Below are positions 9,232 to 18,696 of a stretch of DNA of 61,218 nucleotides, one piece after another. Source of the stretch: Marisimplicoccus sp038110465 (GTDB taxonomy: Bacteria > Bacteroidota > Bacteroidia > Flavobacteriales > Flavobacteriaceae); the NCBI GenBank assembly GCA_038110465.1, contig JAYNJU010000007.1, positions 1-61,218 on the forward strand. The letters run 5' to 3'. Position 1 is the stretch's first letter; every line of letters begins with the position of its first letter. The notes beneath the pieces are model-generated. The model was not told the origin of the DNA and did not search any database. It was given only the letters and a program-made list of their open reading frames with translations. Both the position numbers and the translations under genes were made by a program.

Positions 9232-12054
9232 TTGAGTAATACAATTCAAATTGAAGGTGCTAAGGTTCATAATCTTAAAGATTTGGATCTTGAAATTCCA
9301 AGAGAAAAACTAGTTGTAATTACAGGCCTTTCTGGAAGTGGAAAGTCCTCATTAGCATTTGATACTATTCATGCAGAGGGACAAAGAAGATATATGGAGA
9401 CCTTCTCAGCTTATATTAGGCAATTTGTTGGTAATTATGAGAGACCCGATGTGGAAAAAATCGAGGGACTATCTCCAGTCATAGCAATTGAACAAAAAAC
9501 TACTAGTAAAAATCCTAGATCGACTGTTGGAACAGTAACTGATATATATGATTTTATTAGACTACTTTATGCTAGAATTGGTATTGCTTTTAGTTATAGG
9601 TCCAATTTAAAAATGGTAAAAAACACAGATGAAGAAATAATTAAACTTATTTGTGAAAAATATATAAACCAAAGAATTATAATTTTAGCTCCTATCATAA
9701 GATCTAGAAAAGGACATTATAGAGATCTCTTTGAAAACTTCATTAAACAAGGATTTTCTAAAGTAATTGTAGATGGCGATATCATAGACATTAAAAGAGG
9801 TATGAAACTTGACAGATATAAAACTCATGATATAAGTCTTGCTGTTGATAATCTTCATGTTAAAGATGATTTTGAATCAAAAAGAATACTTTCAGAATCT
9901 ATCAAAATAGCTATGAAATATGGTAATGATACAATTTTTATTCTGGATTCAGAGTCAGGAAAACCAGAATATTTTAGTAGAAATTTAATGTGTCCAGAAA
10001 CAGGAATATCATATCCTAAGCCTGAACCTAATACATTTTCATTTAATTCTCCAAAAGGAATGTGTGAAGACTGTAATGGTCTTGGGACTGAATTCAAAAT
10101 TAATATTGAGAAACTCATCCCTGATTATTCAATTTCTTTAAATAATGGAGGAATAATTCCAATTGGAAAAAAGGATAATTCTTGGATTTGGAGACAAATT
10201 GAATTAATCTCTAAATATTTTAATTTTTCTTTATCTGATCCTATTAAAAAAATACCACAAGAAGCTCTCGATTTTATTTTAAATGGTGGTAAAGAAAGCT
10301 TTGTAATCAATTCAAAGGAATTAGGAGTTAAAAGAGAGTACCAAATAGATTACATGGGAATCGAGTCGTTTATTAAAGAGCAACTTAATAATAATGAATC
10401 TAAAAGCTTAAGAAGATGGGCTATGCAGTTTGTAGATACTAATAAATGTGAATCATGTTTAGGTAGCAGATTGAAAATAGAATCAAGATATTTTAAGATC
10501 AACCAAAAAAATATCTTTGAGTTAACCGAGATGGATTTATCAGAGCTAAAAGTATGGTTTGAAACATTAAATAAAAAATTAAGTTCTAAAGAATTAAAAA
10601 TTTCTGAAGAAATTATAAAAGAGATATTAATTAGAATTCAATTTTTAATGGATGTTGGACTTGAATATTTAACTCTTTCAAGGTCAACAAGATCTCTTTC
10701 AGGTGGTGAGGCTCAAAGAGTAAGACTCGCTACTCAAGTTGGATCTCAATTAGTTGGAGTTCTTTATATTTTAGATGAACCTAGCATTGGCCTTCATCAA
10801 AAAGATAATATTAAGCTAATAGAATCTCTTAAGAAGCTAAGAGATACTGGAAATTCAGTTATAGTAGTAGAACATGACAAAGAGATGATACTAAGCTCAG
10901 ATCACATTATCGATCTTGGGCCTTTTGCAGGTATCAACGGTGGCAACATTATTTATGAGGGATCTCCATCTAAAATTAAAGATGCTAAGACAATTACAGC
11001 AGATTATATAAATGATATAAAAAAAATAGAAGTACCTAAAAAAATTAGAAAAGGAACTGGGGAATTTATTAGACTTTATGGATGTAGTGGAAATAATCTA
11101 AAAAATCTTGATGTTGAATTTCCATTAGGAAAGATGATAGCTGTTACTGGTGTTTCAGGAAGTGGTAAATCTACTTTAATTAATGAAACATTATATCCAA
11201 TAATAAATACTAAGATATATAAAGGTGTAAAAACACCATTAGAATATAAAAAAGTTAATGGATTAGAAAACATAGATAAAGTAGTAGAGGTTAATCAACA
11301 ACAAATTGGAAAAACTCCAAGAAGTAATCCAGCTACTTATACTGGGGTTTATAATGAAATAAGAAAATTATTTTCTGATACAGTTGAATCAAAAATAAGA
11401 GGATATAAACCCGGAAGATTTAGCTTTAATGTTGCAGGTGGTAGGTGTGAAACCTGTAAAGGTGGTGGCATGAAGTTAATTGAAATGAATTTCCTACCTG
11501 ATGTTTATGTAGAATGTGAAGATTGTAATGGAAAAAGATTCAACAGAGAAACACTTGAAATTAGATATAAGGGAAAATCTATTTCAGATATACTTGATAT
11601 GAGTATAACTAAATCATTAGATTTCTTTAAATCTATTCCAAAAATTTATAATATTTTAAAAGCAATAGATAGTGTAGGACTAGGTTACATAACATTAGGT
11701 CAATCATCAACTACATTATCTGGGGGGGAATCTCAAAGAATAAAACTTGCAGCAGAGTTATCAAAAAAAGATACAGGAAAAACAATATACATACTTGATG
11801 AGCCTACTACAGGATTACATTTTGAGGATATAAGAATATTATTAGAGGTTCTTAACAAGTTGGTTGATAAGGGAAATACAATTATTATCATCGAGCATAA
11901 TTTAGATGTAATCAAACAAGTAGACCACATAATTGATATTGGACCTGAAGGTGGAAAAAATGGTGGAAAATTAATAGATTCAGGAAGTCCAAAGGATATA
12001 ATTAAGAGAAATATTGGCTATACAGCAAAGTACCTAGAAAAGGAGTTGTTATAA
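9232..12054 (+). CDS. uvrA: Excinuclease ABC subunit A
   Basis: This 940-residue ABC-type ATPase is the damage-recognition subunit of nucleotide excision repair, working with UvrB and UvrC. There are two ATPase cassettes: Walker A GLSGSGKSS (about 32-40) and GVSGSGKST (about 639-647), with signatures LSGGEAQRVRLA (about 488) and LSGGESQRIKLA (about 828). The DNA-binding C-terminal zinc module is intact (CETC near 738, CEDC near 761). The first zinc module has only three of four cysteines (CPET near 253, CEDC near 277). A TTG start at 9232 gives the canonical opening IQIEGAKVHNLKDLDLEIP. The stop shares one base with the ATG of the next gene. Confidence 0.96.
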   Translation: MSNTIQIEGAKVHNLKDLDLEIPREKLVVITGLSGSGKSSLAFDTIHAEGQRRYMETFSAYIRQFVGNYERPDVEKIEGLSPVIAIEQKTTSKNPRSTVGTVTDIYDFIRLLYARIGIAFSYRSNLKMVKNTDEEIIKLICEKYINQRIIILAPIIRSRKGHYRDLFENFIKQGFSKVIVDGDIIDIKRGMKLDRYKTHDISLAVDNLHVKDDFESKRILSESIKIAMKYGNDTIFILDSESGKPEYFSRNLMCPETGISYPKPEPNTFSFNSPKGMCEDCNGLGTEFKINIEKLIPDYSISLNNGGIIPIGKKDNSWIWRQIELISKYFNFSLSDPIKKIPQEALDFILNGGKESFVINSKELGVKREYQIDYMGIESFIKEQLNNNESKSLRRWAMQFVDTNKCESCLGSRLKIESRYFKINQKNIFELTEMDLSELKVWFETLNKKLSSKELKISEEIIKEILIRIQFLMDVGLEYLTLSRSTRSLSGGEAQRVRLATQVGSQLVGVLYILDEPSIGLHQKDNIKLIESLKKLRDTGNSVIVVEHDKEMILSSDHIIDLGPFAGINGGNIIYEGSPSKIKDAKTITADYINDIKKIEVPKKIRKGTGEFIRLYGCSGNNLKNLDVEFPLGKMIAVTGVSGSGKSTLINETLYPIINTKIYKGVKTPLEYKKVNGLENIDKVVEVNQQQIGKTPRSNPATYTGVYNEIRKLFSDTVESKIRGYKPGRFSFNVAGGRCETCKGGGMKLIEMNFLPDVYVECEDCNGKRFNRETLEIRYKGKSISDILDMSITKSLDFFKSIPKIYNILKAIDSVGLGYITLGQSSTTLSGGESQRIKLAAELSKKDTGKTIYILDEPTTGLHFEDIRILLEVLNKLVDKGNTIIIIEHNLDVIKQVDHIIDIGPEGGKNGGKLIDSGSPKDIIKRNIGYTAKYLEKELL

Positions 12055-14816
12055 TGAATAAAATTAAGTTCTTATTTACGTTTTTAATTTTTAATGTTGT
12101 TTTTTCACAAACAAACAACTCGTATAATCTTAAAGTTAAATTAAATCATATTGAAAGGACATTAAATGTTAAGCAGATTATGAAATTCAAAAATTCAACT
12201 TTAAACGAATTAAACACAATATTTTTAGAGGATTGGTCTAATTCATATAAAGATAACTCAACTAAACTAGCAGAGAGAATATCTGATGAGTACTCAAGGT
12301 CGTTTACTTTTGCAAAAAAAAGTCAACTTGGTTTCACTGAAATTATAGAATTAAAATCTAATCAGATTAAATCTTGGAAAAGATCAATTAAAGATCAGGA
12401 TATTATTGAGGTAAATCTTTTAAAACCTTTGATAAAAGATGAATCAATAGAAATATCCATAAACTATTTAATTAAACTTCCAGATTATAAATTTACTGGT
12501 CATGGATACGATGAAAATAACTTTTATTTAGAGGATTGGATCATTGCTTTTTCAAATATTGAGAATTCAAAGGGGAATTCTCAACCTAATTTAAATTTAA
12601 GAGATCAGACTATAGATTTTTCAGATTATAAAATTGAACTAGAAATAGATGGAAAATATGAAGTTATATCTAATCTAAAGAAAAATATTAATAAAACAGA
12701 TAATACAAAAAAATTAGCTATACTCAGTGGGGTTAATACAAGAAAAGTAAAAATAAAAATTCTTGAAAAAAGCAATTACAGATTATTTAATAATAACCAA
12801 AATAGTATAGAAACAGACATATTTATTTTATCTGATGATGTTGATTCCCAAATTAAAGTAAATAGAGTTAGTAATTTCATTACTGACTATTTTTCAAATG
12901 AATCAAATTTTAATCTTTTAGTTTCTAGAAGTGATTATGAAGAAAACCCTTTTTATGGATTAAACCAACTTCCAAGTTTTTTAAGTCCATTTTCTGATAA
13001 ATTTCTAGAAGAGATTATTTTTTTAAAAGCTTTTGTAAAAAGTTACTTAATTGAAAATGTTCACTTAAACAGAAGAGAATTCAATTGGGTGTATAAAGGG
13101 ATAGAAATATTTCTAATTGATAAATACATAAAAAACTATTATCCAAATGTAAAGTTTCTAGGAAGCATTGCTGGGTATAGTATTTTGAAAAATTATGAAC
13201 TCTCTGATTTAAATTTTACTGATTTATTTCTAAATTATTCGGAATATATTCAAAGAGCTAATCTTCATCAAGAAGACATTCTTTCTAGTGATAAATTAAC
13301 TAAAATTAATAATGAAATTTCATCTCCGTATCATACAGGAATTGGGTTATTGTACCTAGAAAAAACAATGGGTGTTGAAAATTTCAACTCTTTAATTAAA
13401 AAATTAATAAATTCAACTACCTCTACACAAGTAATTAATGTCTTTGAAGATTACTCAGAATATCAAATTGATTGGTTTTTAGAAGATTATATAGGAGATA
13501 GACAATCTATAGATCTATATATTGAAAAATCTAACTCAAAGTTTTTAGTTTCAGAAAAAAATAATATCTCAGTCCCCTATTCTATTGGTCTTCTGAAAAA
13601 TGACTCATTAATATTTAGTCAAAATTTTAAAAGTTATGGAATTATTAATTTACCTGAGCTTGAATTTGATTATATCGCAATAAATCCAATTTATAAATTA
13701 CCAGAAATTAATAGGAATAATAATTGGATATATAATAAAAGACAATTAAAACCTCTAAGATTAAAATTTATTGGAGATATAGATAATCCAAGATTTAATA
13801 ACATATACTATAGACCTGAGATTTCATATAACTTATATGATGGAATATCCCCTGGTATTAACCTTCTAAACAGAGGCTTTAAGAATAAACCTTTTACATA
13901 TGAAATTTTTAGTCAATATGCATCAAAAACAAAAAGCTTAGTAGGATCAATAAACTTAAAATATCAAATAAATGATGAAATTGGCAAAAACTACTCCACC
14001 ACATACAATATTCATTATAAGACTAATCACTATGATGAAGACTTAAGGTATCATGTTTTTTCACCATCTATTACATTAAATTTTAGAGATAATCAAAATC
14101 TAAGATCTAATATAATAAGGTCATTTTCTTTATCTAACTACACAGTTAAAAAAGAATCTATTGATAATGATCAATATCTTAATGAATATAGTGTATATAA
14201 TCTTGGCCACAGTTATTCCGAGATTGATATTATCAAATCCCTAAGAACATCCTTTAACACTCAGCTTTCAAAGAACTTTGGAAAAATTAGTTTTGTTTTT
14301 GACTTCAGGAAACTATTAGATAATAACAGACAATTACAGGCTAGAATTTATTTTGGTAAGTTTTTGTGGAATAAAAATAAAGAGAATACATATTTTAATT
14401 ATAATCTAAGTAGATCTGGGGATTACTTGTTTACTGGAAATTATATAGGAAGATCAGAAAAAGAAGGTCTTCTTAGTCAACAATTTATTATGGCTGGAGG
14501 AGGATTTAAATCTTTTTTTGAGAATCCATCCACAAATAATTTTATACTATCTTCAAATTTAAATTTTGGAATCTGGAAATGGTTTGAATCATATCTTGAT
14601 TTAGGACTATTAAAAAATAGTAATGAAAAATCTAGATACTTTTATGGAACTGGTATAAGGCTTAATTTGGTTCCAGATTTCTTTGAATTATACTTTCCTG
14701 TTAGCTCAAGTAACGGTTTTGAATTATCACAAAAAAATTACTCTAAAAAGATTAGGTTTATTGTCTCTTATAACCTGGAATCATTAGGAAAATTGTTTTC
14801 AAGAAGATGGTTGTAA
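12054..14816 (+). CDS. M1-peptidase-like protein without zinc motif, with C-terminal outer-membrane barrel
   Basis: This 920-residue protein has a signal peptide (MNKIKFLFTFLIFNVVFSQ). Residues about 20-250 look like the beta-rich N-terminal domain of M1 aminopeptidases, and about 260-500 like the helical catalytic domain. No HExxH is present: the expected zinc helix reads FLKAFVKSYL (about 322-331), and the following helix reads VYKGIEIFLIDKY instead of an 'NEG-x-A-x-Y' type motif. From about residue 565 to the end it has alternating aromatic/polar strands typical of an outer-membrane beta-barrel and ends in ...SRRWL. It is probably anchored in the outer membrane with a periplasmic peptidase-like domain that has lost catalysis. 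Flavobacteria carry related 'metalloprotease' genes. It begins within the uvrA stop, so it is co-transcribed. Confidence 0.6.
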   Translation: MNKIKFLFTFLIFNVVFSQTNNSYNLKVKLNHIERTLNVKQIMKFKNSTLNELNTIFLEDWSNSYKDNSTKLAERISDEYSRSFTFAKKSQLGFTEIIELKSNQIKSWKRSIKDQDIIEVNLLKPLIKDESIEISINYLIKLPDYKFTGHGYDENNFYLEDWIIAFSNIENSKGNSQPNLNLRDQTIDFSDYKIELEIDGKYEVISNLKKNINKTDNTKKLAILSGVNTRKVKIKILEKSNYRLFNNNQNSIETDIFILSDDVDSQIKVNRVSNFITDYFSNESNFNLLVSRSDYEENPFYGLNQLPSFLSPFSDKFLEEIIFLKAFVKSYLIENVHLNRREFNWVYKGIEIFLIDKYIKNYYPNVKFLGSIAGYSILKNYELSDLNFTDLFLNYSEYIQRANLHQEDILSSDKLTKINNEISSPYHTGIGLLYLEKTMGVENFNSLIKKLINSTTSTQVINVFEDYSEYQIDWFLEDYIGDRQSIDLYIEKSNSKFLVSEKNNISVPYSIGLLKNDSLIFSQNFKSYGIINLPELEFDYIAINPIYKLPEINRNNNWIYNKRQLKPLRLKFIGDIDNPRFNNIYYRPEISYNLYDGISPGINLLNRGFKNKPFTYEIFSQYASKTKSLVGSINLKYQINDEIGKNYSTTYNIHYKTNHYDEDLRYHVFSPSITLNFRDNQNLRSNIIRSFSLSNYTVKKESIDNDQYLNEYSVYNLGHSYSEIDIIKSLRTSFNTQLSKNFGKISFVFDFRKLLDNNRQLQARIYFGKFLWNKNKENTYFNYNLSRSGDYLFTGNYIGRSEKEGLLSQQFIMAGGGFKSFFENPSTNNFILSSNLNFGIWKWFESYLDLGLLKNSNEKSRYFYGTGIRLNLVPDFFELYFPVSSSNGFELSQKNYSKKIRFIVSYNLESLGKLFSRRWL

Positions 14817-14837
14817 ATCATTTAGATTAATTATTTG

Positions 14838-14845
14838 TAAATTTG
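14838..14845 (+). promoter_or_regulatory. -7 box TAAATTTG before the E1 dehydrogenase
   Basis: An exact TAnnTTTG match located 8 nt before the ATG at 14854, in the 37-bp gap behind the barrel protein gene. A TTG lies at 14811-14813 (24-nt spacing, longer than the ideal 19). It suggests the E1 gene has its own promoter. Confidence 0.5.
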
Positions 14846-14853
14846 GTGACCCT

Positions 14854-17250
14854 ATGAGCACCCAGTCCTCACTTAAAGAAGAAATTAGTCTTAAAAAATT
14901 CAAAGAAAAAATATTAAATGACTTCAGAACTATTTGTCTAAGTAGAGAAGTAAGTATACTTGGTAGAAGAGAAGTTTTATTAGGAAAAGGAAAGTTTGGG
15001 ATTTTTGGAGATGGAAAAGAATTACCTCAAATTGTGATGAACCATTTTTTTAAAGATGGAGATTACAGAACAGGTTATTATAGAGATCAAACAATTTTAA
15101 TGGCTCAGGGCTTATTGTCTGCTAGAGAGATTTTTTCTTCTATATACGGACATCCTGATCAGCTTTATGAAAGAATGTCAGGTGGAAGACAAATGGTTGG
15201 ACATTTTCTTACAGATACTATAGATGAAAATGATAATTGGATTGATCAAGTAAATCAAAAAAATCATATATCTGATGTTTCACCTACTGCAAGTCAAATG
15301 TCAAGACTTGTAGGTCTAGGTTTAGCATCTAAAATATATAGAAAAACAAATATTAAAAACTCACAAAAATTTTCAAAAAATGGAAATGAAATAGTGTGGG
15401 GAACTATAGGTAACGCTAGTACTAGTCAAGGAATTTTCTTTGAAGCGGTCAATGCATGTGGAGTTTTACAAATACCAGCAATTATCAATATTTGGGATGA
15501 TGAATATGGAATTTCAGTACATAATAAAGATCATACTACTAAAGAGAGTATCTCAAAAATTCTTTCAGGTTTTAAGGTTGATAAAGATTCAAATGGAATT
15601 GAGATTTTAGAAGTTAAAGGATGGGATTATGAATCATTAATCAAAACATACTCATATGCCGAAAAAGTTGCAAGAGAATATCATGTACCTGTAATTGTAC
15701 ATGTAACAGAATTAACACAACCATTGGGTCATTCTACTTCAGGTTCTCATGAAAGATATAAATCTGAAAATAGACTAAAGTGGGAATCAGAATTTGACTG
15801 TAATAAAAAATTTGAGGAGTGGATACTAAAAAATAAAATTGCAACAAAAAATAAAATTGAAAAAATTAAAAATGAAACTAAATCATACGTAATTGAAGAA
15901 AGAAAATTAGCATGGGATTTATATCAAAGACCAATTATTGATTCTAAAAATGATTTAAGATCTACTCTTATATCTCTTGATCAAAAGTTTTCTAAAGAAT
16001 ATATTAATCAATTATTTTCTAAAATAGATGATTCATGTTTTTCTGATGTTATAAAGATTTGTCGAAGAGTTTTGTATGAAATACCCTCAGGTGATACTGC
16101 TGATAGAAATAAACTTTTAAATTGGAGAGATAAGTATTTAAATGTTTTATCAGATAAATATTCATCAAATTTATATTCAGAGGATTTAGATAAAATATCT
16201 AATCTCAAAGAATCTAGAGTAGTTTATGAAACAGACGAAAAAGTTGATGGTAGAATTATTTTAAGGGACAACTTTGATAAAATTCTAGAATCTAACCCCA
16301 ATGTATTTATTTTTGGAGAAGATGTAGGAAAAATAGGTGATGTAAATCAAGGACTAGAAGGTCTTCAGAAAAAATATGGAGAAGATAGAGTCTTTGATAC
16401 AAGTATCAGAGAATCAACAATTATAGGTCAAGGTATAGGTATGGCGATTAGAGGGTTAAGACCAATTGCAGAAATTCAATATTTAGACTATATTTTGTAT
16501 GCTCTACAGATACTAAGTGATGATTTATCAACATTAAGTTATAGAACCTTAGGAAAGCAAAAAGCTCCTCTAATTGTAAGAACTAGGGGTCATAGGCTTG
16601 AAGGTATTTGGCATTCAGGCTCACCACTTGGTGGAATGATTAGCTTCTTAAGAGGGGTATTTATTTTAACACCAAGAAATATGACTAAAGCAGCTGGTTT
16701 CTATAATTCTTTATTAGAAATAGATCAGCCAGCAATAGTAATAGAACCCTTAAATGCATATAGAACAAAAGAGAAACTTCCTTCAAATTATGGTGATTTC
16801 AAAACTCCTATTGGGGAAATTGAAATAACTCAAACAGGATCTGATATTACTGTAATTTCCTATGGATCTACTTTTAATATAGTAGCCAAAGTTGCAGAAA
16901 AACTTAAAGATTTTAACATTGATTGTGAAGTAATTGATTTACAAAGTCTTATTCCTTTTGATACTAAAAAAGAAATTTCAAAAAGCATAATAAAAACCAA
17001 TAAATTATTGATTGTAGATGAAGATGTACCAGGTGGAGCATCAAGTTATATTTTACAAGAATTACTTGAAAAACAAAATATTTTTAAAAGCTTAGATAGT
17101 GAGCCTTGTTTGCTAACTGCAAAAGAGCACAGACCTCCATATGGGTCTGATGGAGATTATATAAGTAAACCTTCATTTGAGGATATTTTTGATAAAATTT
17201 ATAGTATTATGAACGAGCATAATCCAAGTAAATATAGAAGGCTAATTTGA
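14854..17250 (+). CDS. 2-oxoacid dehydrogenase E1, fused alpha and beta subunits (branched-chain type)
   Basis: This 798-residue thiamine-diphosphate enzyme fuses the E1 alpha and beta chains. It decarboxylates a 2-oxoacid and transfers the acyl group to the lipoyl domain of E2. The alpha-like half (about 1-420) has the ThDP-binding region around GTIGNASTSQGIFFEAVNACG and YGISVHN. The beta-like half (about 455-790) has FGEDVGKIGDVNQG, IRESTIIGQGIGMA and the C-terminal transketolase domain (LLIVDEDVPGGASSYI). Bacteroidota carry this fused form and it is usually annotated as branched-chain 2-oxoacid (2-oxoisovalerate) dehydrogenase, feeding iso-branched fatty acid synthesis. No E2 or E3 gene is nearby. 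The last 9 bases overlap convergent holA. Confidence 0.85.
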   Translation: MSTQSSLKEEISLKKFKEKILNDFRTICLSREVSILGRREVLLGKGKFGIFGDGKELPQIVMNHFFKDGDYRTGYYRDQTILMAQGLLSAREIFSSIYGHPDQLYERMSGGRQMVGHFLTDTIDENDNWIDQVNQKNHISDVSPTASQMSRLVGLGLASKIYRKTNIKNSQKFSKNGNEIVWGTIGNASTSQGIFFEAVNACGVLQIPAIINIWDDEYGISVHNKDHTTKESISKILSGFKVDKDSNGIEILEVKGWDYESLIKTYSYAEKVAREYHVPVIVHVTELTQPLGHSTSGSHERYKSENRLKWESEFDCNKKFEEWILKNKIATKNKIEKIKNETKSYVIEERKLAWDLYQRPIIDSKNDLRSTLISLDQKFSKEYINQLFSKIDDSCFSDVIKICRRVLYEIPSGDTADRNKLLNWRDKYLNVLSDKYSSNLYSEDLDKISNLKESRVVYETDEKVDGRIILRDNFDKILESNPNVFIFGEDVGKIGDVNQGLEGLQKKYGEDRVFDTSIRESTIIGQGIGMAIRGLRPIAEIQYLDYILYALQILSDDLSTLSYRTLGKQKAPLIVRTRGHRLEGIWHSGSPLGGMISFLRGVFILTPRNMTKAAGFYNSLLEIDQPAIVIEPLNAYRTKEKLPSNYGDFKTPIGEIEITQTGSDITVISYGSTFNIVAKVAEKLKDFNIDCEVIDLQSLIPFDTKKEISKSIIKTNKLLIVDEDVPGGASSYILQELLEKQNIFKSLDSEPCLLTAKEHRPPYGSDGDYISKPSFEDIFDKIYSIMNEHNPSKYRRLI

Positions 17251-18252
17251 TTTTAAAATTTTATAAATCAGTTCTTTTAAAATTCCTTCATTATCCGTAC
17301 CATCATAATTTATACCCTTAGATTTTTTATCTGCCTCAAGTAAGTAATTAAAAATTTTTGATACTCTTTTCATTGGAAAAGTTAATGCAGCTTTTTTATA
17401 ATCGTTTAAAAAATAAGGATTAATTCCTAACGCCTTTGGTGCATCATTTTTATTATCCAATGAATGGTAGATAAATATTTTATTGAAAAATGAATATATA
17501 GTCCCTATTAATGCAGGTACAGGATATTTTTTGGAATTTTTAGCCATATATGTAGCAAGCTTAATTGATTTATTAAAGTTATTTTCTCCAATCTCCTTGG
17601 TAAGTTCAAAAAAATTATATTCTTTACTAAATCCAATAATTTTTTCTACCTCTTCTGGACCAATTATATCACCAGTTTTTGAATTTAATTTTAATTTATC
17701 TAATTCATTTTCAATTTGAGAAAGATCATTTCCTACAAATTCAGATATTATATTTATAGATTTTGGATGAAGTTGAACAGATTTATTTTTAGATTGAATT
17801 TCGATCCATTGATAAATTTGATTTTCATAAAGTTTATTTGACTCAAATACTACCCCTTTACTTTTTGATATTTTAAATATTTTTTTTCTTTTATCGATTG
17901 AATTATTAAAAGTTAAAATTAAGATTGAATTCTTGTTGTATTTTTCTAAATAAGAAGTAATGAGACTAAAATCATCTGAAATGTTTTTTGCATCTTTTAC
18001 TATTATTAGATTGAATTTACCTAATAATGGAAATCTTTTAGCAAAATCAATAATTTCTTTTTCTTGGTTTTCTTCGCTTTTCCTTCCATAAATTTTTAAA
18101 CTATCGAAATCAACTGAACTTTCGTCCATTGAGTTATAACTTATCTTTTCAATTAACTTATTTATAAAATAATCTTCTTCTCCATGAAATAAATAAATAG
18201 GAGAAAAATTCTTATTCTCTATTTCATTTATTAATTTATTATATTCTGTCAT
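17242..18252 (-). CDS. holA: DNA polymerase III subunit delta
   Basis: This 336-residue clamp-loader delta subunit opens the beta clamp (dnaN, 45671-46792) during loading. The opening region 'IYLFHGEEDYFINKLIEKI' and the later FVGNDLSQIENELDKL match the HolA AAA+-like fold, which lacks a functional Walker A. Sequence conservation is low overall, as usual for delta. The ATG at 18252 lies 5 bp from the divergent HsdR-N gene, leaving no room for promoters outside the coding sequences. A HolA / HsdR-N pair is a familiar neighbour arrangement in Bacteroidota. Confidence 0.88.
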   Translation of the reverse strand: MTEYNKLINEIENKNFSPIYLFHGEEDYFINKLIEKISYNSMDESSVDFDSLKIYGRKSEENQEKEIIDFAKRFPLLGKFNLIIVKDAKNISDDFSLITSYLEKYNKNSILILTFNNSIDKRKKIFKISKSKGVVFESNKLYENQIYQWIEIQSKNKSVQLHPKSINIISEFVGNDLSQIENELDKLKLNSKTGDIIGPEEVEKIIGFSKEYNFFELTKEIGENNFNKSIKLATYMAKNSKKYPVPALIGTIYSFFNKIFIYHSLDNKNDAPKALGINPYFLNDYKKAALTFPMKRVSKIFNYLLEADKKSKGINYDGTDNEGILKELIYKILKSN

Positions 18253-18257
18253 ATTTT

Positions 18258-18686
18258 ATGAAAAAGTTGAATTTACCTTATTTTGAATTTAAAATTAAAA
18301 AAGAAAACAACAATAAAATTATTTTAGATGAGATTAGAAAAAAATGGGTAAAATTAACTCCTGAAGAATGGGTGAGACAAAATTTTATAAAATATTTAAT
18401 CTTTAAAAATATCCCTATTTCTCTAATCAACTGTGAAAAAGCATTTTATATCAACAAAGTCCTAAAAAGGTATGATATTGTAGTATTCAATAATATAGGT
18501 GATATAGAAATTTTAGTTGAGTGTAAGGCTGCAAATGTTAAAATTAGCAATAAAGATTTTGATCAATTGATGAGATACAACATTGAATTGAAAAGTAAGT
18601 TTCTAATTTTGACTAATGGATTAGAACATTTCTATTTTAAATTAAATATTAATGAAATGAGATATGTTCAGGTAAAAAGTTTTTAA
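18258..18686 (+). CDS. Small HsdR-N-like (PD-(D/E)XK) restriction-endonuclease-fold protein
   Basis: This 142-residue protein resembles the type I restriction enzyme R-subunit N-terminal domain (HSDR_N_2). The PD-(D/E)XK-like core is visible as RYDIVVF (Asp) followed by the strand ILVECKAANV (Glu-Cys-Lys). LTPEEWVRQNF near residues 33-43 is also characteristic of this family. There is no helicase, specificity or methylase gene nearby, so it is not part of a restriction system as it stands. Its constant placement beside holA in Bacteroidota suggests a housekeeping DNA role, which is inference. It may share a transcript with the glycosyltransferase gene 10 nt downstream. Confidence 0.75.
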   Translation: MKKLNLPYFEFKIKKENNNKIILDEIRKKWVKLTPEEWVRQNFIKYLIFKNIPISLINCEKAFYINKVLKRYDIVVFNNIGDIEILVECKAANVKISNKDFDQLMRYNIELKSKFLILTNGLEHFYFKLNINEMRYVQVKSF

Positions 18687-18696
18687 ATAAAATTAA

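Noticed and set aside
18258..18686. Type I restriction-modification locus
   Set aside because: Only the N-terminal R-domain-like protein exists; there is no helicase, HsdM or HsdS gene, and the neighbours are core genes.
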